Assembly (NCBI GenBank): GCA_910584435.1
Contig: CAJUAP010000043.1
Location: 1 to 33,603, forward strand
Reading direction: 5' to 3'
DNA: 33,603 nt
Source: an uncultured Acetatifactor sp.
GTDB taxonomy: Bacteria; Bacillota; Clostridia; Lachnospirales; Lachnospiraceae
The translations under genes were made by a program, and so were the position numbers. The notes beneath the pieces are model-generated. The model saw nothing but the letters and a program-made list of their open reading frames with translations. It had not been told where the DNA came from and searched no databases. Of this stretch, positions 15,144 to 21,756 are shown one piece after another (the first letter of the stretch is position 1; each line of letters begins with the position of its first letter).

Positions 15144-15551
15144 ATGAGAATTGCAGTAACTTATGAGAATGGAACCATATTTCAGCATTTTGGCCATACG
15201 GAACAATTTAAGATTTATGAGGTTTCGGAGGGGCGGATTACAGAAGGACGAGTGGTTGATACCAATGGCAGCGGACATGGAGCACTGGCAGGGCTGTTAG
15301 CAGAAATGAAGGTGGATACCCTTATCTGCGGCGGCATAGGAGGCGGTGCCATTGCAGCATTGGAGAATGCCAGCATCAAGCTCTATGGCGGTGTGTCAGG
15401 TGAAGCTGACGAGGCGGTGAAGGCTTTACTGGAAGGCAGACTTGATTATAACCCCGATGCCCATTGCGACCATCACGGACATGAGCATCATGGAGGGAAC
15501 TGCGGAGAAGACAAACATGGCTGTGCCGGAAACGGCGGACACTGTGGCTGA
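15144..15551 (+). CDS. NifX/NifB-type (dinitrogenase Fe-Mo cofactor biosynthesis) domain protein with His/Cys-rich tail
   Basis: A 135-residue protein starting at ATG 15144 after AGGAGAAGAG. Residues 1-100 match the Nitro_FeMo-Co domain: MRIAVTYENG at the start, the HFGHTEQF motif, and the glycine-rich turn ICGGIGGGA. No nitrogenase genes are present; stand-alone members of this family occur in many anaerobes with unknown roles, probably in metal or cluster binding. Residues 104-135 are a striking tail with eight His (107, 110, 111, 113, 115, 116, 125, 133), four Cys (108, 120, 127, 134) and many Gly, suited to binding transition metals. The last dozen codons lie in the first unit of a 34-bp tandem repeat that continues past the stop codon. 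Confidence 0.85.
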   Translation: MRIAVTYENGTIFQHFGHTEQFKIYEVSEGRITEGRVVDTNGSGHGALAGLLAEMKVDTLICGGIGGGAIAALENASIKLYGGVSGEADEAVKALLEGRLDYNPDAHCDHHGHEHHGGNCGEDKHGCAGNGGHCG

Positions 15552-15660
15552 GGCAGATGCCGGAAACGGCGGACACTGTGGTGGAAGCAGATGCCGGAAA
15601 CGTCAGACACTGCAGTGGAAGCTTATTGCTGATGGCGGACACTGTGGTTGAAGCAGATTA
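15524..15660 (+). repeat. 34-bp tandem repeats spanning the 3' end of the NifX-like gene
   Basis: Units beginning TGCCGGAAAC start at 15524, 15558 and 15592, exactly 34 bp apart, and a degenerate fourth lies near 15627. Each contains GGCGGACACTGTGG or a decayed form. The first unit encodes AGNGGHCG followed by the stop. In the +1 frame the second unit again encodes AGNGGHCG. This suggests recent tandem duplication of the gene's 3' end, with 34 bp causing a phase change at each copy. Confidence 0.9.
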
Positions 15661-15681
15661 CTGATGGTGTACACCGTACTT

Positions 15682-15744
15682 GAAATTTCCCGGCTGCAGC
15701 CTGCTTGATTGATGTAATCAGCGGTTTTGCAGCCGGGAAGTTTC
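15682..15744. terminator. Long-stem terminator between the NifX-like gene and the receptor pseudogene
   Basis: TTCCCGGCTGCA (15687-15698) pairs perfectly with TGCAGCCGGGAA (15728-15739). Flanking bases extend the stem to about 17 bp with one G-U pair. The 29-base loop holds a small TGATT/AATCA hairpin. The T richness after it is modest, so efficiency is uncertain, but it lies between two convergent genes where a bidirectional terminator is expected. Confidence 0.6.
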
Positions 15745-15755
15745 CGGTTTTCATC

Positions 15756-16555
15756 TCATAATTGGAATTTTGTCATTTCCTGCTCCATTTCTTCTGAAAC
15801 CGCTGACAGGTGATCGATGCGCTTCGCTGCATTTCCGCTGCCGCTTAACTATTCTTCCAGAGAATCTGCTTCCTTTACGGTCAATTCAGCAGTGTTCGCG
15901 GAAATATTCCGGATTCTTTCAACGGCGCTTATGATCAGGCGGTCGCATGTATGCATCTCCCCGATGAGTTCTTCCATATTCCCCACAGATTCTTTTGTTT
16001 TTTCCGCCAGTCTGCGGAAATCGGAAATTGTCTCCTGTACTTTTCATGCCGCCGGTGTCTGTTCGGACATTCCAATGCGGATGGTATCAATATTTTCAAC
16101 CGTATTTGAAATATCGCTGCATAGTTCAGAAATAATTTTTCAATATCAGAAGCAGCAGAGGTGGAATCGGCAGCAGGCTTTCCAATGGATTCCGCCACTA
16201 CGGCAACCCCCCGGCCATGCTCACCTGCGCAGGCAGCTTCAATGGATGCGTTTAGGGCAAGCAGCTCGGTCCGGGAAGATATCTCGCTGATAGTATTCAG
16301 GATTCCCGAAATTTTCCGGGAATGCTCTTCCAAGGTCATAACCTTTGTAAATGCTTCCGCCATTCCTTTTGATGCAGCCTCATTCTGTTTCTTAAGCTCT
16401 GCAACACACTGCATTCCGTTTTCTCTGGAAATAATCGTATTCTGGGCATCCGCCGGAAGAAGTATATGGAGGCGCAGGGCATTCCGGTATTTACGGAATA
16501 ATAGGATTGTCTTTTTCATTTGCATACCATGCCTTTCCAAGTGCCTGTGTTCCAT
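15756..16555 (-). pseudogene. Methyl-accepting chemotaxis protein signalling domain, disrupted
   Basis: The - strand encodes the conserved cytoplasmic tip of a chemoreceptor: ISEISSRTELLALNASIEAA, then AGEHGRGVAVVAESI, the region that contacts CheA and CheW. The frame from 16555 is intact to about 16140. There the A run in GAAAAATT appears one base short, and the sequence continues in another frame (SDISNTVENIDTIRIGMSEQ, then FRRLAEKTKESVGNMEELIG). In-frame stops follow (TGA at 16046-16044, TAG at 15851-15849), and the protein ends at 15756. No sensor domain or membrane helices precede it, so the gene is also 5'-truncated. Most likely non-functional; a short receptor-like fragment of up to 206 residues could still be translated. 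Confidence 0.8.
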
Positions 16556-16968
16556 TTTACAGCAGTTATGCCTTTCTGGTAAGAAATTTCTTCTGCAGGA
16601 CAGAGAACTTATATCAGCTGGTAACAGTTGAACGGCTGCCAGCTATAAGTATCATTGGAAAAATGAATGGAAATGCGGTAGAAAAATGAGTGGGGGTGTG
16701 GTATGATAGATATATTATGAATTTGGTGCACAGCAGCCTGAGCAAAGGAGCTCATTTTGACTGCGCGGTTTCCTCAAGTCTGGTTGGAACTTTCATAGTA
16801 AACCTCCATGCATCCCGGACACACCACCATGCATGAAAGTAAGACAATAAAGGGAATTGCCTGGAGGTTTACTGTGTGTCTGCATGGGAGTTTGAAAAAA
16901 TGCGGTGTTAAATTTTGAATTGGAATAAGTAGAATAATCAGATTAATTGGATTGACTGGAATAGGTGA
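16556..16968. other. Intergenic region with a 12-bp inverted repeat
   Basis: No gene is visible. AGTAAACCTCCA (16797-16808) and TGGAGGTTTACT (16862-16873) form a perfect 12-bp inverted repeat. Inside it, ATGCATGAAAGT (16829-16840) is complementary to ACTTTCAT (16789-16796) plus ATGCAT (16808-16813), so two alternative pairings are possible. There is no T tract and no transposase. It may be the remains of a mobile or structured element. Confidence 0.4.
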
Positions 16969-17385
16969 AATAAGGAAAGAAAATCATGGGAAATAGAATT
17001 ATGGGCTCTTAACACGTTCAGTTATTTTGATACGGGGAACAGGCCATCGGGAGAAGAACCGGAGCGCTTTTATCATGGTTTTGTGCTTGGGATGATTGTG
17101 GATTTACAGAACAGGTATATCATTACATCCAATAGGGAGAGCGGTTTTGGCAGATATGATGTGATACTGGAACCTAAGAATCCAAAGGAGGATGATGCAA
17201 TCCTCTTGGAATTTAAGGTTCATGACCCGGAGGATGAGGCATCACTGGACGAAACGGTGCAGGAGGCGCATAGACAGATAGAGAGGAAGCAATATGCAGC
17301 AATTCTCAAGGCCAGAGGCATTCCGGAGGAACATATCCGCAGCTATGGCTTTGCTTTTGCAGGAAAAAGGGTATTGATTGGCTGA
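16969..17385 (+). pseudogene. C-terminal fragment of a DUF1703 (PD-(D/E)XK-like) AAA-ATPase family protein
   Basis: An open frame without a plausible start covers 16969-17385. It reads ALNTFSYFDTGNRPSGEEPE, then FYHGFVLGMIVDL, SNRESGFGRYDVILEP, LLEFKV and finally IRSYGFAFAGKRVLIG. This is the complete nuclease-like C-terminal domain of the DUF1703 family, whose members normally begin with a ~350-residue AAA-ATPase-like domain that is absent here. The putative metal ligands (Asp of GRYDV, Glu-x-Lys of LEFKV) are kept. A GTG at 17083 could start a 100-residue product but has no ribosome binding site. I read it as a 5'-deleted relic. A second fragment of the same family lies at 18563-18700. Confidence 0.75.
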
Positions 17386-17427
17386 ATTGCCGCAGGTTTC
17401 ATGGCGTCTGGAACAGGGGAGGGTTGT

Positions 17428-18123
17428 ATGAAGATAGCTGTTTGTGATGATGAGGCACAGATATTGGGCGATATGGCAAAAGAAATTCAAAATCTTCTGC
17501 CCAATGGTATTGTGGCAGCGTTTACGGATGGTAAGCCGCTGATGGAGAGTCTGGGGGCGGAGGAATGGGATCTGCTGCTTCTGGATATTGATATGCCGGG
17601 GATAAGCGGATTGGAGATTGCCGGAAGGCTGGAAGAAGAGAAATGCTTCCGGGAAACGCTGTTGGTATTTGTGACGAATCATGATGAGCTGGTGTATGAC
17701 AGTTTGAAGTTTCATCCTTTTGGTTTTATCAGGAAGAGCCATTTCAGGGAGGAAATCGGCGGACTTTTACGGGACTGCGAGAAAGCATTACGGAATAAGG
17801 AGCGGTTTTTTACCTTTAAGTCGGGGACGGAAACGATTAAGGTTAAGCTGGCGGAAATGCTGTATTTTGAAAGTGACGGCAATTATCTGAAGCTTGTAAC
17901 ATATGAGAGGGAATATCGGTTCAGGGAGACGGTGGGAGCCGTGGAGAATGTATTGGCAGACCAGGGATTTATCCGTCTGCATCGGGGCTTTCTGGTCAAT
18001 CAGGAGGCGGTGAGGGTTCTGGGGCCGGAAGAGGCAGAGCTGGTGTCGGGAAAAAAGCTGCCCATCGGGAGAAGCTATGGGGAAGCGGCAAGAAGGCAGC
18101 TGCTGGAGTATATGAGAAAATAG
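17428..18123 (+). CDS. LytTR family response regulator, orphan
   Basis: A 231-residue two-domain regulator. The receiver domain (1-115) has the acidic pair Asp7/Asp8, the phospho-acceptor Asp53 in LLLLDIDMPG, a Thr in FVTNHDE and Lys in FIRKSH, so it should be phosphorylated by a histidine kinase. The LytTR DNA-binding domain (about 130-230) has YFESDGNYLKL and GFIRLHRGFLVN. Start is ATG 17428, preceded by GGGGAGGG; the frame opens earlier at 17401 without such a site. Such regulators usually sit beside a GHKL-type sensor kinase, often with an ABC exporter. Here no kinase is present, and only a destroyed ABC ATPase piece follows, so the partner genes have probably been lost or lie elsewhere. 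Confidence 0.92.
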   Translation: MKIAVCDDEAQILGDMAKEIQNLLPNGIVAAFTDGKPLMESLGAEEWDLLLLDIDMPGISGLEIAGRLEEEKCFRETLLVFVTNHDELVYDSLKFHPFGFIRKSHFREEIGGLLRDCEKALRNKERFFTFKSGTETIKVKLAEMLYFESDGNYLKLVTYEREYRFRETVGAVENVLADQGFIRLHRGFLVNQEAVRVLGPEEAELVSGKKLPIGRSYGEAARRQLLEYMRK

Positions 18124-18225
18124 GGCAGGAAGGGTATGTGCCAGAGTACATAAGGAAATGAGTCAATAAGGCATGAGCCGGAATCTGCCGCAGTACATAC
18201 GAAAACGAAATGAAAGGGCTGCTGT

Positions 18226-18390
18226 TTGGAGTGTGTGAGAAATAAAAGCCGGGAAAGCGGAAAGGATTGTCCGTTGGGAATCTTGTACCCCGACCGCGGC
18301 GGGATTGAGGTAAATGGTTTTATTCCATACCGGCAGAGGAAAAGCTATGTGGGGAGCATAGGTGTGGTGTTCGGACAGATACGAAAAACA
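18226..18390 (+). pseudogene. ABC transporter ATPase fragment with destroyed Walker A
   Basis: The frame reads SGKDCPLGILYPDRGGIEVNG followed by FIPYRQRKSYVGSIGVVFGQ. The segment GILYPxxGxxxVNGFxPYxxRKxYVxxIGVVFGQ is characteristic of the ATPases of ABC-2-type exporters, just after Walker A. The Walker A region itself is scrambled, and no signature or Walker B sequence follows; the frame closes at 18417. Its position after a LytTR regulator fits the usual regulator-exporter arrangement, now decayed. Confidence 0.6.
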
Positions 18391-18562
18391 GTTATCTTAG
18401 AAATTATGAATGGATGATTGGGCCAGAAAGGGAATTTTTTGATTCTGTTCGTGCAGATATGCCGGAGGTAGTGGCTGCATTTGCCATTTACAAAATGTGC
18501 GGCTATCTGAAGGTGATTTCCTTTGAAAGTTATGAGAATCTTCCGGAGGGAAAGGAAGCCCA
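18391..18562 (+). pseudogene. Unrecognised open-frame fragment joining the ABC and DUF1703 relics
   Basis: A frame including MIGPEREFFDSVRADMPEVV and YKMCGYLKVISFESYENLPE runs from about 18387 to a TAG at 18596. I do not recognise the family. It has protein-like composition but no ribosome binding site, and it overlaps the second DUF1703 fragment in another frame. It may be the interior of a gene whose ends were lost. Confidence 0.3.
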
Positions 18563-18700
18563 GAAGAAACGGTGCAGACAGCCTTATGTCAGATAGAAGA
18601 GAAACGGTATGCGGCAGGATTGGCAGAGCGCGGATTCCCTAAGGAGCGTATCCGCAGTTATGGATTTGCATTTGAGGGCAAAACGGTGTTAATCGGGTGA
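18563..18700 (+). pseudogene. Second DUF1703 C-terminal fragment
   Basis: The frame starting at GAA 18563 reads EETVQTALCQIEEKRYAAGL, then AERGFPKERIRSYGFAFEG and KTVLIG before a TGA at 18698-18700. This matches the last 46 residues of the DUF1703 domain at 17251-17385, with about two thirds of the residues identical by eye. It has no start and no upstream domain. Confidence 0.75.
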
Positions 18701-18705
18701 GACCG

Positions 18706-18745
18706 TGCAATCCCGTCAATGCCGGGAGGTAATGACGGGATTGCA
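18706..18745 (+). terminator. Hairpin terminator after the second DUF1703 fragment
   Basis: TGCAATCCCGTCA (18706-18718) and TGACGGGATTGCA (18733-18745) are perfect 13-bp arms around a 14-base loop. A moderately T-rich stretch follows on the + strand. It begins five bases after the DUF1703 stop codon, which supports it as that gene's original terminator. Confidence 0.65.
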
Positions 18746-18760
18746 GGGATTCACAATTTG

Positions 18761-18865
18761 TTCTTATACGGTCTCATGTTATTTTTATATGATCTCATGT
18801 TATTCTTATACGATCTTATGTTATTCTTAAAGGGTCTCATGTTATTCTTATACGGTCTGATGCTT
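18761..18865. repeat. Five 21-bp tandem repeats at the glgD 3' end
   Basis: Units of the form TTCTTATACGGTCTCATGTTA start at 18761, 18782, 18803, 18824 and 18845. The fifth unit overlaps the glgD stop codon (18848-18850 on the - strand). Twenty-one is a multiple of three, and the + strand frame reads a heptad like LFLYDLM, but glgD occupies the other strand and no ribosome binding site is seen, so coding on + is doubtful. Confidence 0.9.
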
Positions 18866-19990
18866 TCCGATATAAACAGGGAAAGTATTCGTGCCCTTCA
18901 TTTCTTTCCCGGCTGTAACGGTCACATTTTTATCCATGACAAGGTATTCCACATCTGCACCGGCTTCTATGACAGAATCCTGCATTAAGATACAATTCTT
19001 GACTTTTGCGCCCTTGGCAACCTTCACACCGCGGAATAGAATGCTGTTTTCCACGTCGCCTTCAATAATGCAGCCGTCGGCAACCATAACATTCTGAACC
19101 TTAGCGCCTTCAATGTACCTGGTAGGGTTGTCATCACGGATTTTCGTATATATGGGTTCTCCGAAGAACAGGGCATCCAGATTGTGGTCATCCAAAAGCT
19201 TCATATTTTCTTCAAAATAGCTCTTCATATCGCAGATGCGTGCCATATATCCGTCATATTTATAAGCCCGTACATTTAGCTTATGCAGCTGCGGAAGAAG
19301 GACATCGCGCTCAAAATAGACCTGTCCCCGGACGGAGGCAGTGTTAATCAAATCAATCAGCAGTTCGCGCTCAATCACAAACATATTCATAGAGAAATTC
19401 TGAACCCCGGATTCTTTGGCATTTACATGAATTTTCGTAATCCGGCCGTCTTCGATGCCGAAGGTATAATAATAACCCAATCCATTGTCCTTTTTTTCCA
19501 TTAAGCAGTTAGGAAGCTCCTGTTCATTGTAAGCCACCGTAACATCCGCACCACTCTCAATATGGGCATGTATCATTGCATGGAAGTCAAAATTAACTAC
19601 AATATTGGAATCCGTGATTACGGCATATTTTTCTTTCTGGCTCCGCAGGAAACCTAAAATATTAGCCAGTGCACCAACGCGTCCCACATAAGGATTGGCA
19701 CCCTTTTCCACAAAAGGCGGAAAAATATGCAGTCCGCCGTTCTTACGAACCAAATCCCATTCGCGGCCGGAACCCAGATGATCCATCAGAGAGTGGTAAT
19801 TGTTGTTTACCATGACGGAAATATTGTCAATGTCGCAGTTTGACATACTGGACAGTATGAAATCAATCAGTCTGTAACGGCTGGCAAAAGGGATGGAAGC
19901 CATCAAACGCACATTTACCAGCTCCGGAACCAGCGAATCGTAACTGTTGGGGAATATAATGCCAAGTGCACTTGTATTTGAATTTATCAT
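18848..19990 (-). CDS. glgD: Glucose-1-phosphate adenylyltransferase, GlgD subunit
   Basis: The 380-residue protein is the regulatory-type partner of GlgC in ADP-glucose synthesis for glycogen. The N-terminal nucleotidyltransferase-like domain keeps SRYRLIDFILSSMSNCDIDN and GSGREWDLVRKNGGLHIFPP, but the GGxGxRL signature of GlgC is replaced by LGIIFPNSY, as is typical of GlgD, which is thought to lack full catalysis. The C-terminal third (about 280-375) is a left-handed beta-helix of hexapeptide repeats. The start overlaps the glgC stop by four bases, so translation is coupled. The stop codon lies in the last unit of a 21-bp repeat array, and no classical terminator on the - strand was found. 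Confidence 0.95.
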   Translation of the reverse strand: MINSNTSALGIIFPNSYDSLVPELVNVRLMASIPFASRYRLIDFILSSMSNCDIDNISVMVNNNYHSLMDHLGSGREWDLVRKNGGLHIFPPFVEKGANPYVGRVGALANILGFLRSQKEKYAVITDSNIVVNFDFHAMIHAHIESGADVTVAYNEQELPNCLMEKKDNGLGYYYTFGIEDGRITKIHVNAKESGVQNFSMNMFVIERELLIDLINTASVRGQVYFERDVLLPQLHKLNVRAYKYDGYMARICDMKSYFEENMKLLDDHNLDALFFGEPIYTKIRDDNPTRYIEGAKVQNVMVADGCIIEGDVENSILFRGVKVAKGAKVKNCILMQDSVIEAGADVEYLVMDKNVTVTAGKEMKGTNTFPVYIGKHQTV

Positions 19991-21192
19991 ACTTCTTCAC
20001 CGCCTTCCACATTTTTGTTTACCATGGCTTTGGGGCCGACCTTTGCGTTATCGCCGATGGAAACACCTTCACCGATGGTGGCAACGCCGTTTTCGCTTTC
20101 CGTAGGCATTGCGCCCACAACGGCATTTTCTCCGATGGTCACGTTTTCCGCTACAATACAGTGTTTTACCACAGCGCCTGCCTTGATTACCGTACCGCCC
20201 ATCACTACGGCATCTTCTACAATTGCGCCTTCTCCTACCTTGACGCCCGCAAACAGGATGGAGTGCTTTACAGTACCTTTGACACGGCAGCCGTCCGTAA
20301 TCATGGAATTCTCCACCACTGCACCGGCGCTGATCTTGTGTCCGGTCATACCGCTGTTGCGGCTGTAAATCTTCCAATCCTCATCGAAGAGGTTGATACC
20401 GCTGTGCTCAGGATCCAGAATCTCCATGTTGGCTTCCCACAGGGAAGAAATGGTTCCCACATCCTTCCAGTAGCCGTTAAAGTGATAAGCATACATTCTG
20501 CGTCCGTCTTTTAAAAGGTTTGGAATAATATTGTTGCCGAAATCGTTCTCGGAATCGGGGTCTGCTTCATCCTCTTCCAGGTATTTCTTGAGAATGTCCC
20601 AATTAAAGATATAGATGCCCATGGAAGCCAGATTAGATTTCGGTTCTTTCGGTTTCTCCTGGAATTCCGTAATTTTGTCGTCCTCATCCGCAACCATCAG
20701 ACCAAATCGTGAAGCTTCTTCCCAGGGAACCTCCATCACGGCCACACTGAATTCCGCGTTCTTTTCCTTGTGGAATTTCAGAAAATCACTGTAATCCTGC
20801 TTGCAGATCTGGTCGCCTGAGAGAATGATGACGTATTGTGGTGAATACCGCTCAATAAAGGAAATATTCTGATAAATGGCGTTTGCCGTTCCTTTGTACC
20901 AGTCAGAGCCGCTTGCCTTCTGATAGGGCGGCAGAACATGTACTCCCCCATAGAGACGATCCAGATCCCAGGGCTGGCCGTTTCCTATATACTCATTTAG
21001 TACCAGAGGTTGGTACTGGGTTAAGATACCCACTGTATCAATGCCCGAATTGACACAGTTAGACAATGGGAAGTCAATGATACGATATTTCCCACCAAAT
21101 GGAACTGCAGGTTTCGCAAGCTTTTCTGTCAGTGCGTACAGGCGAGAGCCTTGCCCGCCGGCCAGAAGCATTGCAATCATTTCTTTTGCCAT
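19987..21192 (-). CDS. glgC: Glucose-1-phosphate adenylyltransferase, catalytic subunit GlgC
   Basis: GlgC makes ADP-glucose from ATP and glucose-1-phosphate, the committed step of bacterial glycogen synthesis. The 401-residue protein has the nucleotide-binding signature LLAGGQGSRLYALTEKLAKP at the N-terminus, FGGKYRIIDFPLSNC, the catalytic LSGDQI and the sugar-phosphate site EFQEKP. Hexapeptide repeats of the beta-helix domain run from about 290. Start ATG (21190-21192) has GGAGGG six bases upstream on the - strand. It forms an operon with glgD, and no glgA, glgB or glgP is adjacent. Transcription begins from a promoter divergent to the sigma factor leader. Confidence 0.96.
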   Translation of the reverse strand: MAKEMIAMLLAGGQGSRLYALTEKLAKPAVPFGGKYRIIDFPLSNCVNSGIDTVGILTQYQPLVLNEYIGNGQPWDLDRLYGGVHVLPPYQKASGSDWYKGTANAIYQNISFIERYSPQYVIILSGDQICKQDYSDFLKFHKEKNAEFSVAVMEVPWEEASRFGLMVADEDDKITEFQEKPKEPKSNLASMGIYIFNWDILKKYLEEDEADPDSENDFGNNIIPNLLKDGRRMYAYHFNGYWKDVGTISSLWEANMEILDPEHSGINLFDEDWKIYSRNSGMTGHKISAGAVVENSMITDGCRVKGTVKHSILFAGVKVGEGAIVEDAVVMGGTVIKAGAVVKHCIVAENVTIGENAVVGAMPTESENGVATIGEGVSIGDNAKVGPKAMVNKNVEGGEEV

Positions 21193-21225
21193 ACTATACC
21201 CTCCTGAATTATATGATTAGTATGA

Positions 21226-21254
21226 ATTATACCATAGAAATCTTACAAAAGCAA
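21226..21254 (-). promoter_or_regulatory. glgCD promoter
   Basis: On the - strand TTGCTT (21254-21249) and TATAAT (21231-21226) are 17 bases apart, with TGG directly before the -10 as an extended element. The start site would lie near 21219, about 27 bases before the glgC start codon. Confidence 0.65.
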
Positions 21255-21266
21255 TTAGTGAGGGAC

Positions 21267-21354
21267 GAACTGTTGCGATTATTCATGACAATAGAAGACT
21301 CGCGAAGCGTGGATTCTATTGTTCGTAACAGTTCAGACTGGTCACTGAACCGTT
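21267..21354. repeat. Dispersed palindromic element, copy 1
   Basis: The outer arms GAACTGTTGCGA (21267-21278) and TCGTAACAGTTC (21323-21334) pair with one mismatch. They enclose a 42-bp block (21281-21322) whose inner arms CAATAGAA and TTCTATTG flank CGCGAAGCG. The right side continues into AACAGTTCAG (21327-21336) and CTGAACCGTT (21345-21354), a CAGTTCAG-type palindrome with one mismatch. The 42-bp block recurs exactly at 21460-21501. Confidence 0.8.
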
Positions 21355-21396
21355 AGATTATTTTGATATTCTGACGATAAGAATTCTGGCGCTGTA

Positions 21397-21425
21397 TTGT
21401 CCGGAAAGGGAACCTGTGCTATACT
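21397..21425 (+). promoter_or_regulatory. Promoter of the sigma factor leader
   Basis: TTGTCC (21397-21402) and TATACT (21420-21425) are 17 bases apart, with TGC before the -10 as an extended element. Transcription from about 21432 would run through repeat copy 2 and the hairpin-T7 structure before reaching the sigma factor gene. Confidence 0.6.
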
Positions 21426-21459
21426 TCGGAACTGGGGAATCATGAGGGCGGCTGTTTTT

Positions 21460-21501
21460 ATTCATGACAATAGAAGACTCGCGAAGCGTGGATTCTATTG
21501 T
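21460..21501. repeat. 42-bp dispersed hairpin element, copy 2
   Basis: Identical over 42 bases to 21281-21322. It can form a hairpin between CAATAGAA (21468-21475) and TTCTATTG (21493-21500) with a GC-rich apical CGCGAAGCG. Unlike copy 1 it lacks the outer arms and joins directly to terminator-like sequence. Confidence 0.9.
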
Positions 21502-21522
21502 ATGGGATAGAATCATTTTTTT
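21491..21522 (+). terminator. Terminator-like hairpin in the sigma factor leader
   Basis: GATTCTAT (21491-21498) and ATAGAATC (21507-21514) form a perfect 8-bp stem with an 8-base loop, followed by A and seven T residues (21516-21522). The stem is AT-rich and hence weak. Its left arm is the same sequence that closes the repeat-copy-2 hairpin, so the two structures exclude each other. Confidence 0.55.
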
Positions 21523-21651
21523 CGAGAAATTATGAAATTCCTGCACAAAATTTACGAGCCCATCAGTCTAATGATTGTAACACTTAAAAACAGCAGATGC
21601 CGGGAGCGGCGCCCCTGGCAGATGCGGAAGTTCATACAGGAGGTACAGCAT

Positions 21652-21756
21652 ATGGACGGAAAACTACAGGATATGGACAGGAACGGAGGAATGCTATGGG
21701 ACAGAGTCAAAGTATGGTACTGGAAACGGAGAAAATCCCGGAACGGGAAGCACTGA
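21652..21756 (+). CDS. Possible 34-residue leader ORF overlapping the sigma factor start
   Basis: ATG 21652 has the best ribosome binding site of the leader (AGGAGG about 8 bases upstream) and opens a short frame, MDGKLQDMDRNGGMLWDRV and then a Trp/Lys/Arg-rich end, terminating at 21756. That is 60 bases inside the sigma factor gene in a different frame. It has no family resemblance. It may be a translated leader coupling ribosome traffic to the sigma factor start at 21696, or the strong site may belong to an ancestral longer start now out of frame. Confidence 0.3.
   Translation: MDGKLQDMDRNGGMLWDRVKVWYWKRRKSRNGKH

Noticed and set aside
15817..16290. 157-codon + strand ORF at the receptor pseudogene
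   Set aside because: Antisense to recognisable chemoreceptor sequence; the - strand gives the conserved protein motifs.
18719..18988. 89-codon + strand ORF with LFLYDLM heptads
   Set aside because: It lies over the 3' end of glgD and the terminator arm, has no ribosome site, and its only notable feature is the 21-bp repeat.
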